A stretch of 64,000 nucleotides of DNA from Serpula lacrymans var. lacrymans S7.9 (GCF_000218685.1 NW_006763291.1:1830308-1894307), one strand, 5' to 3'. Numbered from the stretch's first letter, positions 44,380 through 56,925 are shown. Translations and numbers: made by a program. Notes: generated from the sequence alone by a model not told the origin.

Positions 44380-44883
44380 TCCAATTCTTTCTTATGATTC
44401 AAGTTTAACCCTGAAGCTTGAAGTTGGGCGCTTAGATAAGCGCCGTTTGGGCTCAGCGCCTAAACGATCTTTGCTGGATGTAGTATGGTTCTTGGTATTG
44501 CATTGATATAAAAACGTAGATATATTCCAGCGCTGGTATACACACATTGATGATACTTCTACGATTATCGATTATGTGTACTCAATGAAAATGGTCAAGA
44601 AGAGAACCGCTAGAGGATAGTATTAGCGGGGAAGGTATCAGGTGTAATACTAGTAGCCCAGATTTGGATGTGCCATTTCACAACATAGCTTGAACGCTGC
44701 TTTTTGGAAAGCAATCCAGGGACTGAAATAACTTATTGTCCGCGTACTGTTTGATCCCAATCAAAAAACTGCAAATGAAGAAAAAAAGAAGAAAAAAGTC
44801 CATCCTTAAGAACCTAGGCCATATCCTTAGCTGTGACGTTGTAGTCTGATGGTTGATCCGTTTTGCTGCTTTCAACAATCCTG

Positions 44884-46326
44884 TTAATCGTACACTCGGT
44901 ACTCTGGTGGAATGTCTATGTTTTGGAGAGGTCCGCCGTCAAGCCTTAGGCCAGCATCCTCATGCACGTGCCTCGTGGGAAGTTTGGGAGGCGATGATGG
45001 AGATGAAAGGGACTCGGAAAGCACTTGGGACAGCGTTTCGTCTGCAACAGGTGCAGGTGTATTAACGTTGGAGGATCGTGCATCAGCCGCAGAGGCAGGT
45101 ATCGTATTGTTGAGAGAAGGAGGTGAGCTAACGAGCCCATGCCCATGCCCAAGCGCGCTTGTGAACGAGGAAGGAGTAGGAGTGTTACGATACGGTTCGA
45201 CGACGCGTGGTAACCCGCGATTTGCTGATAAACTAGATTTTAATATGAAAAAGGATGGCTGCTGCATTATGGCATACCTGGCGGTAGTGGCGATGAGAAG
45301 TTGCCTGGTGGGGAAGAGTTGGCGTCCGAGGGCCATGTATCGGGCGCAGAGGCAAACATCGTACTGTTGAAAGAAGGAATCGAGTTGACATGCTGGTGCC
45401 CAATTGTGCTACTGAATGAGGCTGGCATAATAGGAGCATCACGATATGGTTCGACCATATGTGATAATACGCGATTGTCTTTAATGTGAGAAACTAGGTT
45501 TTAGTATTTTAAAAAAAACGGATGGCTGATAATGGCATACCTGGAGGTGGTGGTGATGAGGAGTTTGCTGCTAGCGAGGCATAAGAACGTCTATGGCATC
45601 GATATAGGAGAAACCCAAGAATCGCAAGAATCGCGATACCGACAACCCCACCAAGCGTACCAGCTAGAATAGGTACAAGGTGTGTAGATCCATTGTTGGA
45701 TGATGGGCTTGCAGAAGGCGTCGAACTTGCAGAAGGCGCTGAACTAGAAATCGTCCCTGTTGTAGAAGGACCCGTATTTGGTGTAGTCGTACTGACTACA
45801 GCACAGTAAGTGGGCTGGCAATTTGTCATTCCGAGTCACATAAACGAACCTGGCAGAGGCACATATGCATAGTAATCGAACCATAGACTGCTGTTCTGGC
45901 TGGTGAGAGGGCTGATGACTACACTGTGAGTGCTTTCAGGCAGATCACCCGAGTCATAGAACAGCTGCTGATACAAGGTGGATTGAGTAATGGGCGCAGT
46001 GTAGGTTGCCGTAGCGTTATTATCCAGCGTGTAGTAAGAGATAGAAGGATTGGTGTTCAAGGTTGCAGGAGGGATAGTGCCATAAACCATAACACGAGAG
46101 CCTTTATCATAAAAAGTTGTTCGAGTGACGCCATAAGCGCTCAGAGGTCAAATAACGTACCTTGAAAAGAGAAAGATATCGACATCGCTGTTCCGTTGGG
46201 GGTTGAACCATGAGTGGTGGTGTCATATTCTTGAGAAACACCACCAAGCCACCATATCCCAGTTGATGAGTAAGTTATACTTTCATCACGATCATCTACT
46301 TTCACTATTGGAAGAGAGGAACTCAT
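44884..46326 (-). CDS. single-pass membrane protein with extracellular beta domain, paralogue 1
   Basis: Five exons (46326-46161, 46101-45850, 45795-45541, 45478-45278, 45224-44884) give 404 residues. The N-terminal domain (VDDRDESITYSSTGIWWLGG, EYDTTTHGSTPNGTAMSISF, FYDSGDLPESTHSVVI) is a widespread basidiomycete beta-rich extracellular module. No signal peptide is obvious in front of it. A Ser/Thr/Pro-rich stalk follows, then a membrane helix (ILAGTLGGVVGIAILAILGF) with a CHRR stop-transfer. The cytoplasmic tail has two related segments (VEPYRDAP.. and VEPYRNTP..) and ends IDIPPEYRVYD, a PPxY motif. The function is unknown; sensing or adhesion is plausible. Confidence 0.8.
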
Positions 46327-46429
46327 GGTTTGTGAACAAAAACGGGGACACGAAGAGCGTGACCAAAAAATAGTATTTAAGGGAAGCACCTTAAGCGCTT
46401 ACTAGCTAATCCTTACTATAATAGGCTTG

Positions 46430-48686
46430 CCATCAGAACAAGGCAGTGTTCTTACCATCATGCTCCCAGGAATCCGCTGGTTTTGACAGCTGGTGCCAGA
46501 CAATGAGGCCTACAACGAGGAATATTGAGAGTGCACAGCTTGAATAATGGAAGAAGTCCGTAACGAAAGGATCACCTGTACTGGTGGTGAAGTGTAGCTG
46601 AACCATGTTTTGTGTGTGCCGCGACATTTGTATCCGACAAAACCTTACCTGCGCCACAGTAACGATGTACAATCACACCATGTGGACTCGGAATGACCAA
46701 TCTTTGACCATGCTTTGTCCTGACTGTTTCTCGATCAGACCTATCACGGAACAAAACTCGTTCCGCTACGGAAGTAATATTGCTGGTGAGTCAAATATCA
46801 CCCTTTCAGACCAAGTTATGAAAACGGGTTGTAACAGGTCAGACTCAATCGTCGCAGAACGACTCGGATGGGACCAGAGTTCAATAGCATGTATGGATGC
46901 CCATTCTGCGTTAAATAAGCAAGAATTTCATTGACTTGCATCAATAGCCGAATCATAGTCGCCGCCGACCAACAAAGGCAGCGCCACAATAAAGAGGAGG
47001 GGCAGCAGGACTTCGACGTAAACGAATGAATTTTATGTCTGTGTCGTCGACTTCTTCCTGGAGACGGATAATGCAAGATAAATGAGTAATTACCACACTG
47101 ACCTCGCTCGCATCGCAATTATCCCGGGTAGACCAAGTTGACCCACTGCGAGAAGTCCCTCAGTAATACACAAGGAAAACATACCTTCTATTAGTAGATG
47201 GACGTGCTTCTTTTCAGATAAGCAAATGGGCTTAAGCCCTGGCTCATCTACTAGCAACGAGCTGTGTCAAGTTATGATCAATATATTCTGAGTTGTCCGA
47301 CCGTACTGTTAGACGTTGTATAAATGAAGTAGAGATTGAAATCGAAGGAGCACCCATGGTATTGTCTAAACCTGGAGAAGTGATGGCAATCAATATGGGC
47401 ATCGACTGTTCATTGTCAAGTCGCAGTATTTCGGAGGACATGACATCATATAAAGCCAGCGATATCAGTCGGAGAAAGGTTGATATCTTGAACGTCGAAG
47501 CCAGTACTTGAGATGAGTCTATCACAAGTGGTCATTTACAGGTCGTAGCTAGAAAGACCGAGTTAAATATGGAAGATATATTGATTAGAGCTTGACGCAC
47601 CCACGAAGACACCTCGAATGGCCAAAAATGTGGCACAAATGATGGATACTCACCGTAGCAACGGATGGTTGAGTTCAAGTTCTAGTAGCAAGCGTGATGT
47701 GAGCGGTGAAAAGACAAGAGAGAGTGGCTATTCCTGTTAACACCCACATCATGACGTCCTGGCTGACAGGTCCAACCAGAACCCGAACAAATGCAGTCCA
47801 ATTGATCATCATGATACCACAGAAACTGTCAATGGGGGGGTATTCAGTGGCGTAACTGAACAACTTGATTACGAATATCTCGGCGAATATACGCAGTCCA
47901 ATTCAAGGAAAACGTTGCTAGGGCCATTCCTCTGGAAAGAAATCCCTAATACTACAATTCTCGACCTTGCTTGTCGGTAACCGCAAGATAGTAGCAATCA
48001 ATGGGGATTGCATGACGCGGAGGTTTCTTGTATAAGTCATGAATCGTTATATATATAACACTGTCCGCTGGGCAATCCTGGACCCAGCTTACTGGAGTGC
48101 ACATATCCAGAACCATCTAGGTTTCCGAACTCGAAGGCTTACCTTAACATTTATACTCCTGGAACCTGATTCACCAGAAATAAATATAAAGCGTAGTACT
48201 GCGCATCTACATATCAAGGGGTCAATCATACAGTTCAATCCAGATTTAGTGAGGGCCCACAACGTTATAACACAAACGTGAGCAAGTGCAGTCGATTCTC
48301 AAGCATATAGTTTTCAGGCTTAGCGTTCAGCGTTCAGCCACGGGGTCAGTAAGGACATTATGGGCATAATGGAGAAGTCAGAGCGTAGAAAATTGGACAA
48401 TCACATTGGAAGAGGGAGGGCTAGTGTGTCCAGTACTTGTCAAAGACTGGAAAGGTGATACCAGCGTCTATAAATTCAGATGTTATGACATAGTCCGTCT
48501 AGAAGTCCAAATATAAAGCAATCCACAATTAAAAAGAAGATGAAAGTGTTTACTGGCCAGCCGTCCAACGCATGATCATGTTCAAAGGAGAATATTTTAA
48601 GGAGAAATGTCGACTTTCTTTGTAGGCTTTATAACGAATTGTCGCTGTGGTAGAAATCCTTCTTACGCAGTGTGTTGAATGTACAC
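46430..48686. other. unresolved region between the two membrane-protein paralogues
   Basis: The minus strand contains short open stretches with possible membrane helices (MMWVLTGIATLSCLFTAHIT at about 47690-47750; SSCALSIFLVVGLIVW near 46520) and repeated NWTA-R motifs. I could not join them into a gene with consistent phases. It could be a decayed membrane-protein gene or an unannotated one with small exons. Confidence 0.4.
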
Positions 48687-49902
48687 TCAATCATACTGCT
48701 GATACGTTGGCGGAAGGTCTATTCTTTGCAGAAGTCCACCACCGAGCCTCAGGCCACCGGCCCTACTCACTCGGCTCTCGGCTGCTTGTTCTCTAGAGGT
48801 TGCAGGTGCACGAGGTGCAATTGTTACGGGGGTTTCAGAGATGGTGGAAGGAGCAGAAGTTGCATACGGAGCTGTATTGGATGATATGAATGATAAAGGC
48901 TGAGGTGCACTGACAAAGGATGGTTGGACACTGGTATGCGGCGACACCGTATTATCGGTAGATGCGATCGACCAGCCACTGGCAGGCCTGCGACAAGATG
49001 ATTCCACATCCGAAGATAGTACGGTGCGAGCATCATGTTCATCTGCGGATTAGAAGGATTAGAAGGGAGGAAACAAAGTTAAGATAAGTGGTCTATGGGC
49101 ATACATGGTGCTGATAGTATACTGCTGGGTGCTAACTTCGAGTAGGAGCGTTTATGGCTCCAATAGAGGAAAACAGCGAGAATTGCGATTAGGGCTAGAC
49201 CAGCGATGCCTCCAAGTGTACCGGCTATAATAGGTACGGTAGAAGACTTCGAGTGTGAAGATGAACTAGGGGGAGACGGTTGAGGCAATGCAGTCGAGGA
49301 GGTAGACGTGGTCGATGATATTGCTGAGGTCGAAGATGAAGGGGAGGAAGAGGGTGCCGAATTACCTGTAATAAATGTACACCAAACGTCAGTTTATAAA
49401 CCATCTGCCATCTGTCCTAGTCACTTAAACAAACCTGACGAAGGCAAGTACGTGTAGTAATCAAACCACAAAGTACTATTTTGAGTCGTGAGGGGGTTGA
49501 TGATTACAGTGTGTACACCATCGGCCAAGTTCCCCGAGTCATAGAATTGCTGGTGATATTGAGTATTTTGTATGGCTGGGGCAGTATATGTCACCGCTGG
49601 GGTATTATCCACCTTATAGTAAGACACCGGAGGTATGATATTGTTATCTTTCGCAGGGGCAATAGTACCATAGACCATAACACGGGTACCTTGGACATGT
49701 ATTGATATAAGAAAAGCAAAAATGGAAGCTAGACCATAAAAATACCTTGAAAAGCAAAAGATATTTCCATTGGTGTCCCGACAAGGATACTACCATGAGT
49801 GGTGTTGTCATATTCCCGATTCACACCACCTAATTCCCATCCATTTGATGGTGAGTAGGTTATAGTGTTATCACGGTCATCTACATAGATAATATTAGCC
49901 AT
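48687..49902 (-). CDS. single-pass membrane protein with extracellular beta domain, paralogue 2
   Basis: Four exons (49902-49746, 49689-49435, 49365-49105, 49042-48687) give 342 residues. Start MANIIYVDDRDNTITYSPSN; the beta module is the same as in the gene at 44884-46326 (WELGGVNREYDNTTHG, FYDSGNLADGVHTVII). A Ser/Pro stalk, a membrane helix (IIAGTLGGIAGLALIAILAV) with SHKRS stop-transfer, and a tail ending IDLPPTYQQYD follow. The first two splice positions match the paralogue, so the pair arose by duplication. The tail is shorter and has lost the internal repeat. Confidence 0.8.
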
Positions 49903-50732
49903 GACTGGCAATGAAGGGCAGGGGAAAGAAAGGAGGAACTACTAGTAGTATTTATGTGATTCACGCACCTTCAAGCACTGACCGTGCATTGCCAGAGTCA
50001 GGGGACCACACCATCAGTCAGAGTTTGACAGAGAGATGGTAACTTTCCAGAAAAGTATATAAATATCGCTATCAGATATCAAATACTAGAATGGGTATAG
50101 CCTAGATGAGATGATTCGACAAGAAGCGTGTCAAATGATACTATGTCGGAAAAATCCACTTCATCTGATCAGGTATGACAAACGTCTGTAAGAATCCTGT
50201 TCCATCTGATGGTCTGACGTGTCGATGATTGAAGGCTGATCAGACCTGAGGCAGGAAATAATCAGGCAAGTCAACTGAGTACAAGTAAAAGAGACGCCGA
50301 TCATTTCTGAACAGACATGGTCTGAAGACGAGACATTTGAAGACCCAAAATAGGCATATCAGGCGGTCAATGACGACCAGTGCGACACTACGGATCTATC
50401 TTCAGTTAGGACTACAATGTAGTTATGGATTTCCAAAACGTAGGAATATGTCACCGTCAACTAGATCCAGCAAATAAAAATGTTCTTCCTTCATATCGAA
50501 AGCCTGTATCATGTGAACCCCCCTAATCAAATACTGAGCCATTCCAACTCGGAGTCTCTAGTTTTTTCATACAAACGAGCACCGGACCATGTAGTTCTTG
50601 GGTTTCCATTCAACGGTTTGAACATCTTCACGAATGCGATATTGAACGAGGAAGAGTGATTAAAGCAACGAAATAAACTTTGGAGTGACAATTATGACAT
50701 TTGTTTATAGTACGAGAAAACATGCATTGGCC
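49903..50732. other. intergenic
   Basis: Promoter side of paralogue 2 and the left flank of the copia element. No gene or repeat is recognised. Confidence 0.6.
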
Positions 50733-50967
50733 TGATAAAACTAAGTGAAACTCAGCCACTGCCCAAGAGGCTATAGAAACAACTGAGGTATTCCTATACT
50801 AAACCCCCTACTACTTATAGTTGGAGGTGCTACTCGCTACAGTATAATGACTCCTAGGAGTACAATTGTGCTCCTAGGAGAACAATGGTTACTCCATGGA
50901 GTGGTGGCTATGCTCCATGGAGAACAATGGCTGCTTCGGCAGAGACCGGGTTTATCCGGTTTTGTCA
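50733..50967 (-). repeat. copia 3' LTR
   Basis: Same length and nearly identical to 61647-61881. Contains small palindromes (actcctaggagt, ctccatggag repeated). The pol stop codon at 50952-50954 lies inside it. Confidence 0.9.
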
Positions 50968-53900
50968 CTCCCACTTGAGTGCAACCGTAGTCCCATAGCT
51001 TTAGAGAATTTCCAGTGTTTTTCATGAGTGAGGGGTTTAGTGAGAATGTCTGCAACCATATCTCCTGTAGGAACATATCTGATTACTGCCTCTCCCTTTG
51101 ATACTAAGTCATCTCGGATAAAATGATATTTCCGTTGAATGTGTATTGTGCGAGCACGGAACTGTGGATCTCGTGTAAGAATGATAGCTGCTTGATTGTC
51201 ACAGTGCAATGTTGTAGGTCCATTTTGAGCATGTCCAATTTCTTCAAAAAATGTCCGAAGCCATGCAAGGTGTTGTCCAACATTGCTCAATCCAATGTAC
51301 TCTGACTCCGTGGAGGATAAAGCTACCATGCTTTGTCTTTTGCTTGTCCAGGAGATTGCTCCTCGGATGGTGATAAAGACAAACCCTGATGTTGATCGAG
51401 ACGTGTCTGGGTCTCCAGACCAATCTGCATCTGAATATCCATAGAAATCCATGTCCATGGAGACATCTGTGCCATCATATTGTAGTTCCATGTCCCTGGT
51501 TGCTTTCAGATATCGGAGGACACATTTTGCAGCTTCCCAGTGATGGCTCCTTGGAGCTGAGCTATGTCTGCTTAGTATTCCAACAATGTAGGCAATGTCT
51601 GGGCGGGTTCCGAGCATGGCATACATGAGGGAGCCTACAATTGAGAGGTATGACACTTGACGCCCTTCAATATGCATCTCGTGTTGCACAATATCTTCCC
51701 CTGGAGCATTTGCAAGGAGTTTTGATCCATGGGCCATTGGTGTCCATACTGGTTTGCAGTTCTTCATTCCAGTACGCTCCAGGACTGTGTCAATGTATTG
51801 GCATTGCAATTGAGATATTGTTTTGTTTGAATGATCACGTTGGATTTCTATTCCGAGGATGTATTTTGCTTTTCCAAGGTCCCACATCTTGAATATGGAT
51901 TTGAGTTTGGCTTTTGTGATATCCATGAATTTCCGGGATGAAGCTCCTAAGAGGAGGTCATCTACATAGACAACAACAAAGCATATTTGTTTGTTGTCCC
52001 AGAATACATAGAGACATGTTTCTGCATTTAGTCTTGTGAAACGGAGCTCCTGGAGCTTGCGATCAAAAATTTTGTTCCATGTACGACCAGCTTGTTTTAA
52101 CCCGTAGATGGATTTCTTCGATCTCCAGCAGTATCCAGGTTGGATAGGAACACCCCCTGGAGGAAGCATGTACAGTTCTTCTTCAAGTTCTTCATAGAGA
52201 TAAGCTGTGGATACGTCCATTTGATCAAGTTCTAGGTTGTACTTTGCTGCCAGGGCTAGAATAATTCGGATCAACTCTAAGTTTGCAACCGGGGCAAAAA
52301 CCTCCTGGTAATCAATCCCCTCCCTTTCAGTAAAACCTTGTGCAACAATCCGGAGTTTGTATCTCTCAATGTTTCCGTTTTGATCAAACTTGATCCGGAA
52401 CACAGGTTTTGATGTGATGGGTTTTACTCCCTTCGGAAGTGGAACAGTGTCATATACTGCATTAGTATTGAGACTGAGGAGTTCCTCCTCCAAGGCAGAC
52501 TTCCGTAATTCTCCATCCGGACGTGATAAGGCTTCCTTTAGTGTCCTTGGAAGGTCTGTGTTAGATGGACCAGTACTTGCTATTCCAGCAAAGAATGTCT
52601 CCTTTGTATCAGATGTTTCTTCATAAACCTCAGGAGTGTTAGGTTTCTCCATGGAGTTGTCATGCTGCTCTTTTTGAGACTGTTCCTCATCTAGAGTCCT
52701 TTGATAATCTCGGTTTTTGTCTGCAGGACGGGTCTGGCGACTGCTTCTGCGCACTCCTAGGACTTCAGCAGGCATGACTGCTTTTTTAGGAACTTGTGCA
52801 GGTACTCCAGGGAGTAGACACATTTGTGTATTTGTTGCCCCACCCACTCCTGAAGGTGTTGAATCACTCCTCGGAGGTGTTGGATGCCTTCCAGAAGCTG
52901 ATCCAATGGACAGGCTGTCTAGCTGTATTCGGACTTTTTCCACATCAGCTGGCTGTATGTTGAGGGGCTGTCCTCCCACTGACTGTAACTCTACTTTGGC
53001 TTTCCATTCTGAAGATGGCCAGTGTTCAGGTCTTCGTTGTAGAGACTGTTGTGGAGGGTGTCTTAGCTGATCAGGTGCTCCCACTGCTCTCGGAACGTCT
53101 CCACGGAGGTATTGCCCCACTGCTCTCGGAACATTTTCATGCTAATATGGTTCCATTGCTTGTGGAATATCTCCTTGGAGATGTGGTTCCATTTGCAATT
53201 CATTTGGATCTCGGATCCAAGGGTCAGGATCATCCTCCTCCAATGTTTTTTGGTCTGGATAGTGAGCATTCTCTGGAATGAGTCCCTCCCACTGATCTGT
53301 GCTAGTGTCTGTGTTCCAGGGAGCAGTGTCATCCTTTTGTACCTTTCCGGATTCATTGAATATGACATGCCGACTGGAAAACACAGTCCGTTTTTCAGTG
53401 TCTAGGAGTTTGTAGGCTTGCTTTCCATGTGTGTAGCCAATCATTATGGCTTTGCGCCCCTTGGAGTAAAACTTCCCTTGCCTTTTGTCTTTCGGAATAA
53501 AGGCATATGCTTGGCATCCGAAAGGGCGAAACAAAGTTGGATCAACTCTCCTTTTAAACAGTATTTCATATGGGGTCTTTCCATGGAGTCCTGATGCTGG
53601 GCTGCGTGCTGTGATATATGCAGCTGTTTGCATGGCATCTACCCAAAATGACTTTGGGAGCTTGGAATCATGGAGCATAGTGGTTGCTAATGTAGCCAAT
53701 GTCTGATTCATGCGTTCTGCAATGCCATTTTGTTCCGGAGTATCTGCAGCTGTAGTTTCTTGGATGACACCATCTCCTCAGAGTTGATTTTTGAATGCAT
53801 TGCCAGTATATTCTCCTCCCCCATTGCTCCGGAGGAATTCTGTGTATAGTGAAGTGAAGTTTTCTTCTCCCAAATGAGTACGGAAGAATGTTTGGACATC

Positions 53901-54303
53901 TTCTTTCCATTGCTTGTATCGTTCCAGTGCTTCACTTTTATGTTTTAGGAAATATATCCATGGAAATTTGGAGAAATCATCTACAATGATAATCCAGTAC
54001 CAAAAACCCTCCCTGGAAGTTGGTTTGATTGGTCCTCCAACATCTGTGTGCACAATTTGTATGGGGCGCTTGGCTCGGTTTCCTCCAGTGGACTTGAAAG
54101 GTAATTTCTTCATCTTTCCTAAAGCACAAGGTTCACAAAACTCCAGGGTTCCGGTAAGGGTGTCTATGTCCTGGAGCTGTCTTTTTGTAACCATTTGTTG
54201 CAAGCGGTCCATTCAAATGTGTCCCATTCTCCTGTGCAATAAATTTACATCTACTGCTGCAAAAGCTGACTCCGGGTTGATTTCAGGTTTTGCTTGGATG
54301 TGA
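50952..54303 (-). pseudogene. copia pol (integrase, reverse transcriptase, RNase H)
   Basis: Continues the copia polyprotein after the gypsy insertion. The integrase zinc region (LLHRRMGHI) is followed by IVHTDVGGPIKPTS, DDFSKFPWIYFLKHKSEALE, EFLRSNGGGEYTGNAF, TPEQNGIAERMNQTLATLAT. The reverse transcriptase begins around EALSRPDGELRKSALEEELL, with VARIILALAAKYNLELDQMDVSTAYLYEE-like order and FVVVYVDDLLLGAS as the YVDD box. RNase H has DADWSGDPDTSRSTSGFVF and MVALSSTESEY. Three in-frame stops (near 54213, 53775 and 53139) inactivate it; the last 722 codons (50952-53120) are uninterrupted. Confidence 0.88.
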
Positions 54304-54540
54304 TAAAGTGTTACGATAACACAATTTCCGGACATCTCCTGTCCTTTTTATTCTCCACTTTAACTTTATACTTTAAGTGCCACGCGACATTTCCCTTTCT
54401 CGCGCCGCGTTGCCTTTCTTTTACTTTTAGACTTAACTCTCTCACGCAGTGGAGCTGGCCATACGGGCTAGGCCCTATGACATCATCAGCCACTGCCTTC
54501 ATCAACTGTATAGTACACATGTACAAACAACCTGTAGTAG

Positions 54541-54548
54541 TATATATA
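54541..54548 (+). promoter_or_regulatory. TATA box of the gypsy LTR
   Basis: tatatata, conserved in the other LTR copies of the window even where U3 has diverged. It places the RNA 5' end near 54572-54575. Confidence 0.6.
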
Positions 54549-54573
54549 CCCCAATAGATCCAGGAGACTCCTC

Positions 54574-54583
54574 AGCGAGTCCT
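54574..54583 (+). promoter_or_regulatory. R-region 10-mer complementary to the primer site
   Basis: agcgagtcct, at the predicted RNA 5' end, is the exact reverse complement of aggactcgct at 54700-54709. Confidence 0.6.
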
Positions 54584-54699
54584 CCTGTTGTATACCAACT
54601 AACTCACTGCAGCCCAAGGGGTACCCACTCCCCATCTTCCACTACCTTTATAGTGTGATCCTGTGTGCGCCAGAGTAACTAACTCTTGGTTGTTACATT

Positions 54700-54709
54700 A
54701 GGACTCGCT
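54700..54709 (+). promoter_or_regulatory. self-priming primer-binding site
   Basis: aggactcgct starts 2 bp after the 5' LTR. No match to a tRNA 3' end is apparent, but it pairs perfectly over 10 nt with 54574-54583. This is the arrangement known from Tf1/sushi-type elements, where the RNA 5' end primes minus-strand synthesis. Confidence 0.65.
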
Positions 54710-55222
54710 CTTTCTACTCTCTCGCACGTGTGTGCAGAAGTCCCATCATTTGGGCACCCGGACTCCAGGGTGAAGGAGATTGGTTAGCGGTTAGGAATAT
54801 CCCACATAGCAGATAGGTGCGCTCCTAGCGACGGCCTTGTAGTGCTTTGGGAGAAGAACCCAAAAACCTTCGATACGCGGCCCCCAGCGTTAAGGGGAGT
54901 ACCTTAGCTCAGCAGTCGGTGTGGAACCACTGTTGATTAGATTTAAAATACAAACTTTCACTTTCGAATACCTCTGACCAGGCCGGGCACTTGCCTCCGC
55001 CAGTCTGGAGAAGGGTTGACAGCTTAACAAGCGGACCACCCCCTGACAACCGTTCGGACCAGGGTTTATTACGTTTACATTTTTATATACTTTTTCAAAT
55101 ACTATAGTGTGGGTAGTCGGAGATTGAGATCCGATACTCAGCTGGGAAGAGGTTGATCCGCAGATAGCAAGCGGGGACCCCCAGTTACCTATTTTTACGT
55201 TACCCAAAGAGAACAAGTCGAC

Positions 55223-56281
55223 ATGTCGTCGCAAGATATGAATGCGCTACTGCACGCAATGCGTGTGCAGATAGCGGAATTAACCTCGCAGCTCGCCGAG
55301 ATACAGGCCAACCCCCCTGTAGCAACCCCCTCGGTAGAGAAAAAGTTTAACAAGAAAGTCGAAGTCGTCGCTGACCCTGGCGCCTTCGAAGGAGACCAAG
55401 CGCGATTTGCCGAATGGTGGATCAAGCTCCAGATTTGGGTCAAGGCGAACTGGGACGCTTTCGCCGACGATTTTGAGGTAGCCACTGCGGTGCTATCTCG
55501 CCTAAAAGGACCTGTGGCGGGTCGATACGCCCAAGTAAGACTCCAGGAATGCTACACCGCGGGTGTGTGGCCTACCTGGGACGATCTCAAGAAAGAGATC
55601 GAAAAATATTTCAAACCGCAAGCTGAGCGAGACTGGGCGCGTCAGCAAATCCGTTCCTTCAAACAAGGAAACATGAGGACGGATGATTATGTCACCCGGT
55701 TCCTGGCCCTCTCCATCCAAGGAGGGTTAGGTAACGAACACGCAGTAGAACTGCTGGAACGCAATGTGAACCCTCGCATTGCAGAACAGATCTACCTGCA
55801 GGATACAAGAAGTGACGACCTGGCTCTGGCAGCCGAGGAAGTCCGACGAGTCGGTAGGGCCATGGAGCTCTACGCTATGCACCAAGGTGGCGGGTCCACC
55901 AAACAAACCACCACACCCCAGAGGCGCCCTGGGTCATCAAACCAACATCATAATCACTCTCACGGGTTCAAGCCGTTCGGGCTGCAGCCAGGACAGGGTG
56001 CTCCTATGGATATCGGCGCGGTCCAAGGCGGACAAATGCGCAGATTCAAGGGCAACTGTTACAACTGCGGCCAAGAGGGACACATGTCCTGAGACTGTAG
56101 AAACGGGGCGCAGGCTGCCCAACAAAATAATCAAAGGCGCCAGGCGCGCCAATTAGAAATCGCAAAGCCGGACGATCGGCTCAACTCTTTGGCCGGTCGT
56201 TCTTACGACGAAATCCGGGCCTTCTTCTATGACCAACAGGTCAACGAAATGAAGGCTCAGGGAAAAGAATTCGGGGCTTAG
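55223..56281 (+). pseudogene. gypsy gag (capsid and zinc knuckle)
   Basis: Begins MSSQDMNALLHAMRVQIAEL; a helical N-terminus is followed by the capsid-like domain (EGDQARFAEWWIKLQIWVKA, LKKEIEKYFKPQAERDWARQ, FKQGNMRTDDYVTRFLALSI). A zinc knuckle CYNCGQEGHMS follows, interrupted by TGA at 56090 just before DC, where an Arg codon (CGA) is usual. The same frame then runs to TAG at 56281. The stop removes the knuckle's last Cys from the product unless read through. Confidence 0.85.
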
Positions 56282-56286
56282 GTCAC

Positions 56287-56925
56287 TTGGGTACCTTAGC
56301 TCCTGGTAAAAATGAAGTAAACCACAACAAAGTGGCCCCTGCTCCGGGGTGTTGCACGAGCAATAACGGAATGACGGGGATGGCTCCCCAATTTGTAAAT
56401 AAATTTTTAAATTTGTTATCAGAAGTATGTACTTGTATAAAGAAATGTAACTGTAATATTTATGATACTACCGCTGCACCAGCGTCTCCCTTGGAGCGTG
56501 GCCCCGGCGAGACAAACACTAGGGTGCTTGATTCTGGTAAAACAAAAATAGAAAAACATGTGTCATTCAAAATTCCTTCTTCTTCGGAGCCACCCTTTCC
56601 CGAAATCCCAAGGCGTGTGTTGATGCGCACGTATTTATTCCAAAAAGAGATCCGTTTAGACGTTGGCGTGGAAAACCTTGCCAGGGGCAAAGTACACTCA
56701 ACAAGCGCACTGCTTGATTCAGGCGCTAACGGGATCTTCATAGATCAGGTCTGGGCGGAGCAAATTGGACTCCCCCTTGTAAAATTAGAAACATCTATTC
56801 CCGTCTATAACGTCGACGGTACGCTTAACGCAGGTGGCTGTATTACACACAAATGTTCTTTTGTGGTCGAATACCAAGGACACAGAACGAGTCACTGCCG
56901 AGGCTACCCAACTAGGGAAGATTAA
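56287..56925 (+). pseudogene. gypsy protease segment in a separate frame
   Basis: The aspartic protease motif LLDSGANGIFID lies at about residues 140-151 of this ORF, followed by NLARGKVHSTS-type family spacing and a conserved strand (IPVYNVDGTLNAGG). It is in a different frame from both gag and reverse transcriptase; the second frame change falls around 56870-56885, consistent with a one-base indel. Tf1/sushi elements usually have one ORF, so this looks like damage, though programmed shifting cannot be excluded. Confidence 0.75.

Larger units (their letters stand above)
54309..54697 (+). repeat. gypsy 5' LTR
   Basis: Ends tgttacgataac and ttggttgttaca. It has a TATA block at 54541-54548 and a predicted RNA start about 33 bp downstream. 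It differs from the 3' LTR only at ccact/ccgct and gtgtgatcc/gtgtgttcc. Confidence 0.95.

Noticed and set aside
46605..46934. 109-codon plus-strand ORF
   Set aside because: No recognisable features; overlaps possible minus-strand exons.
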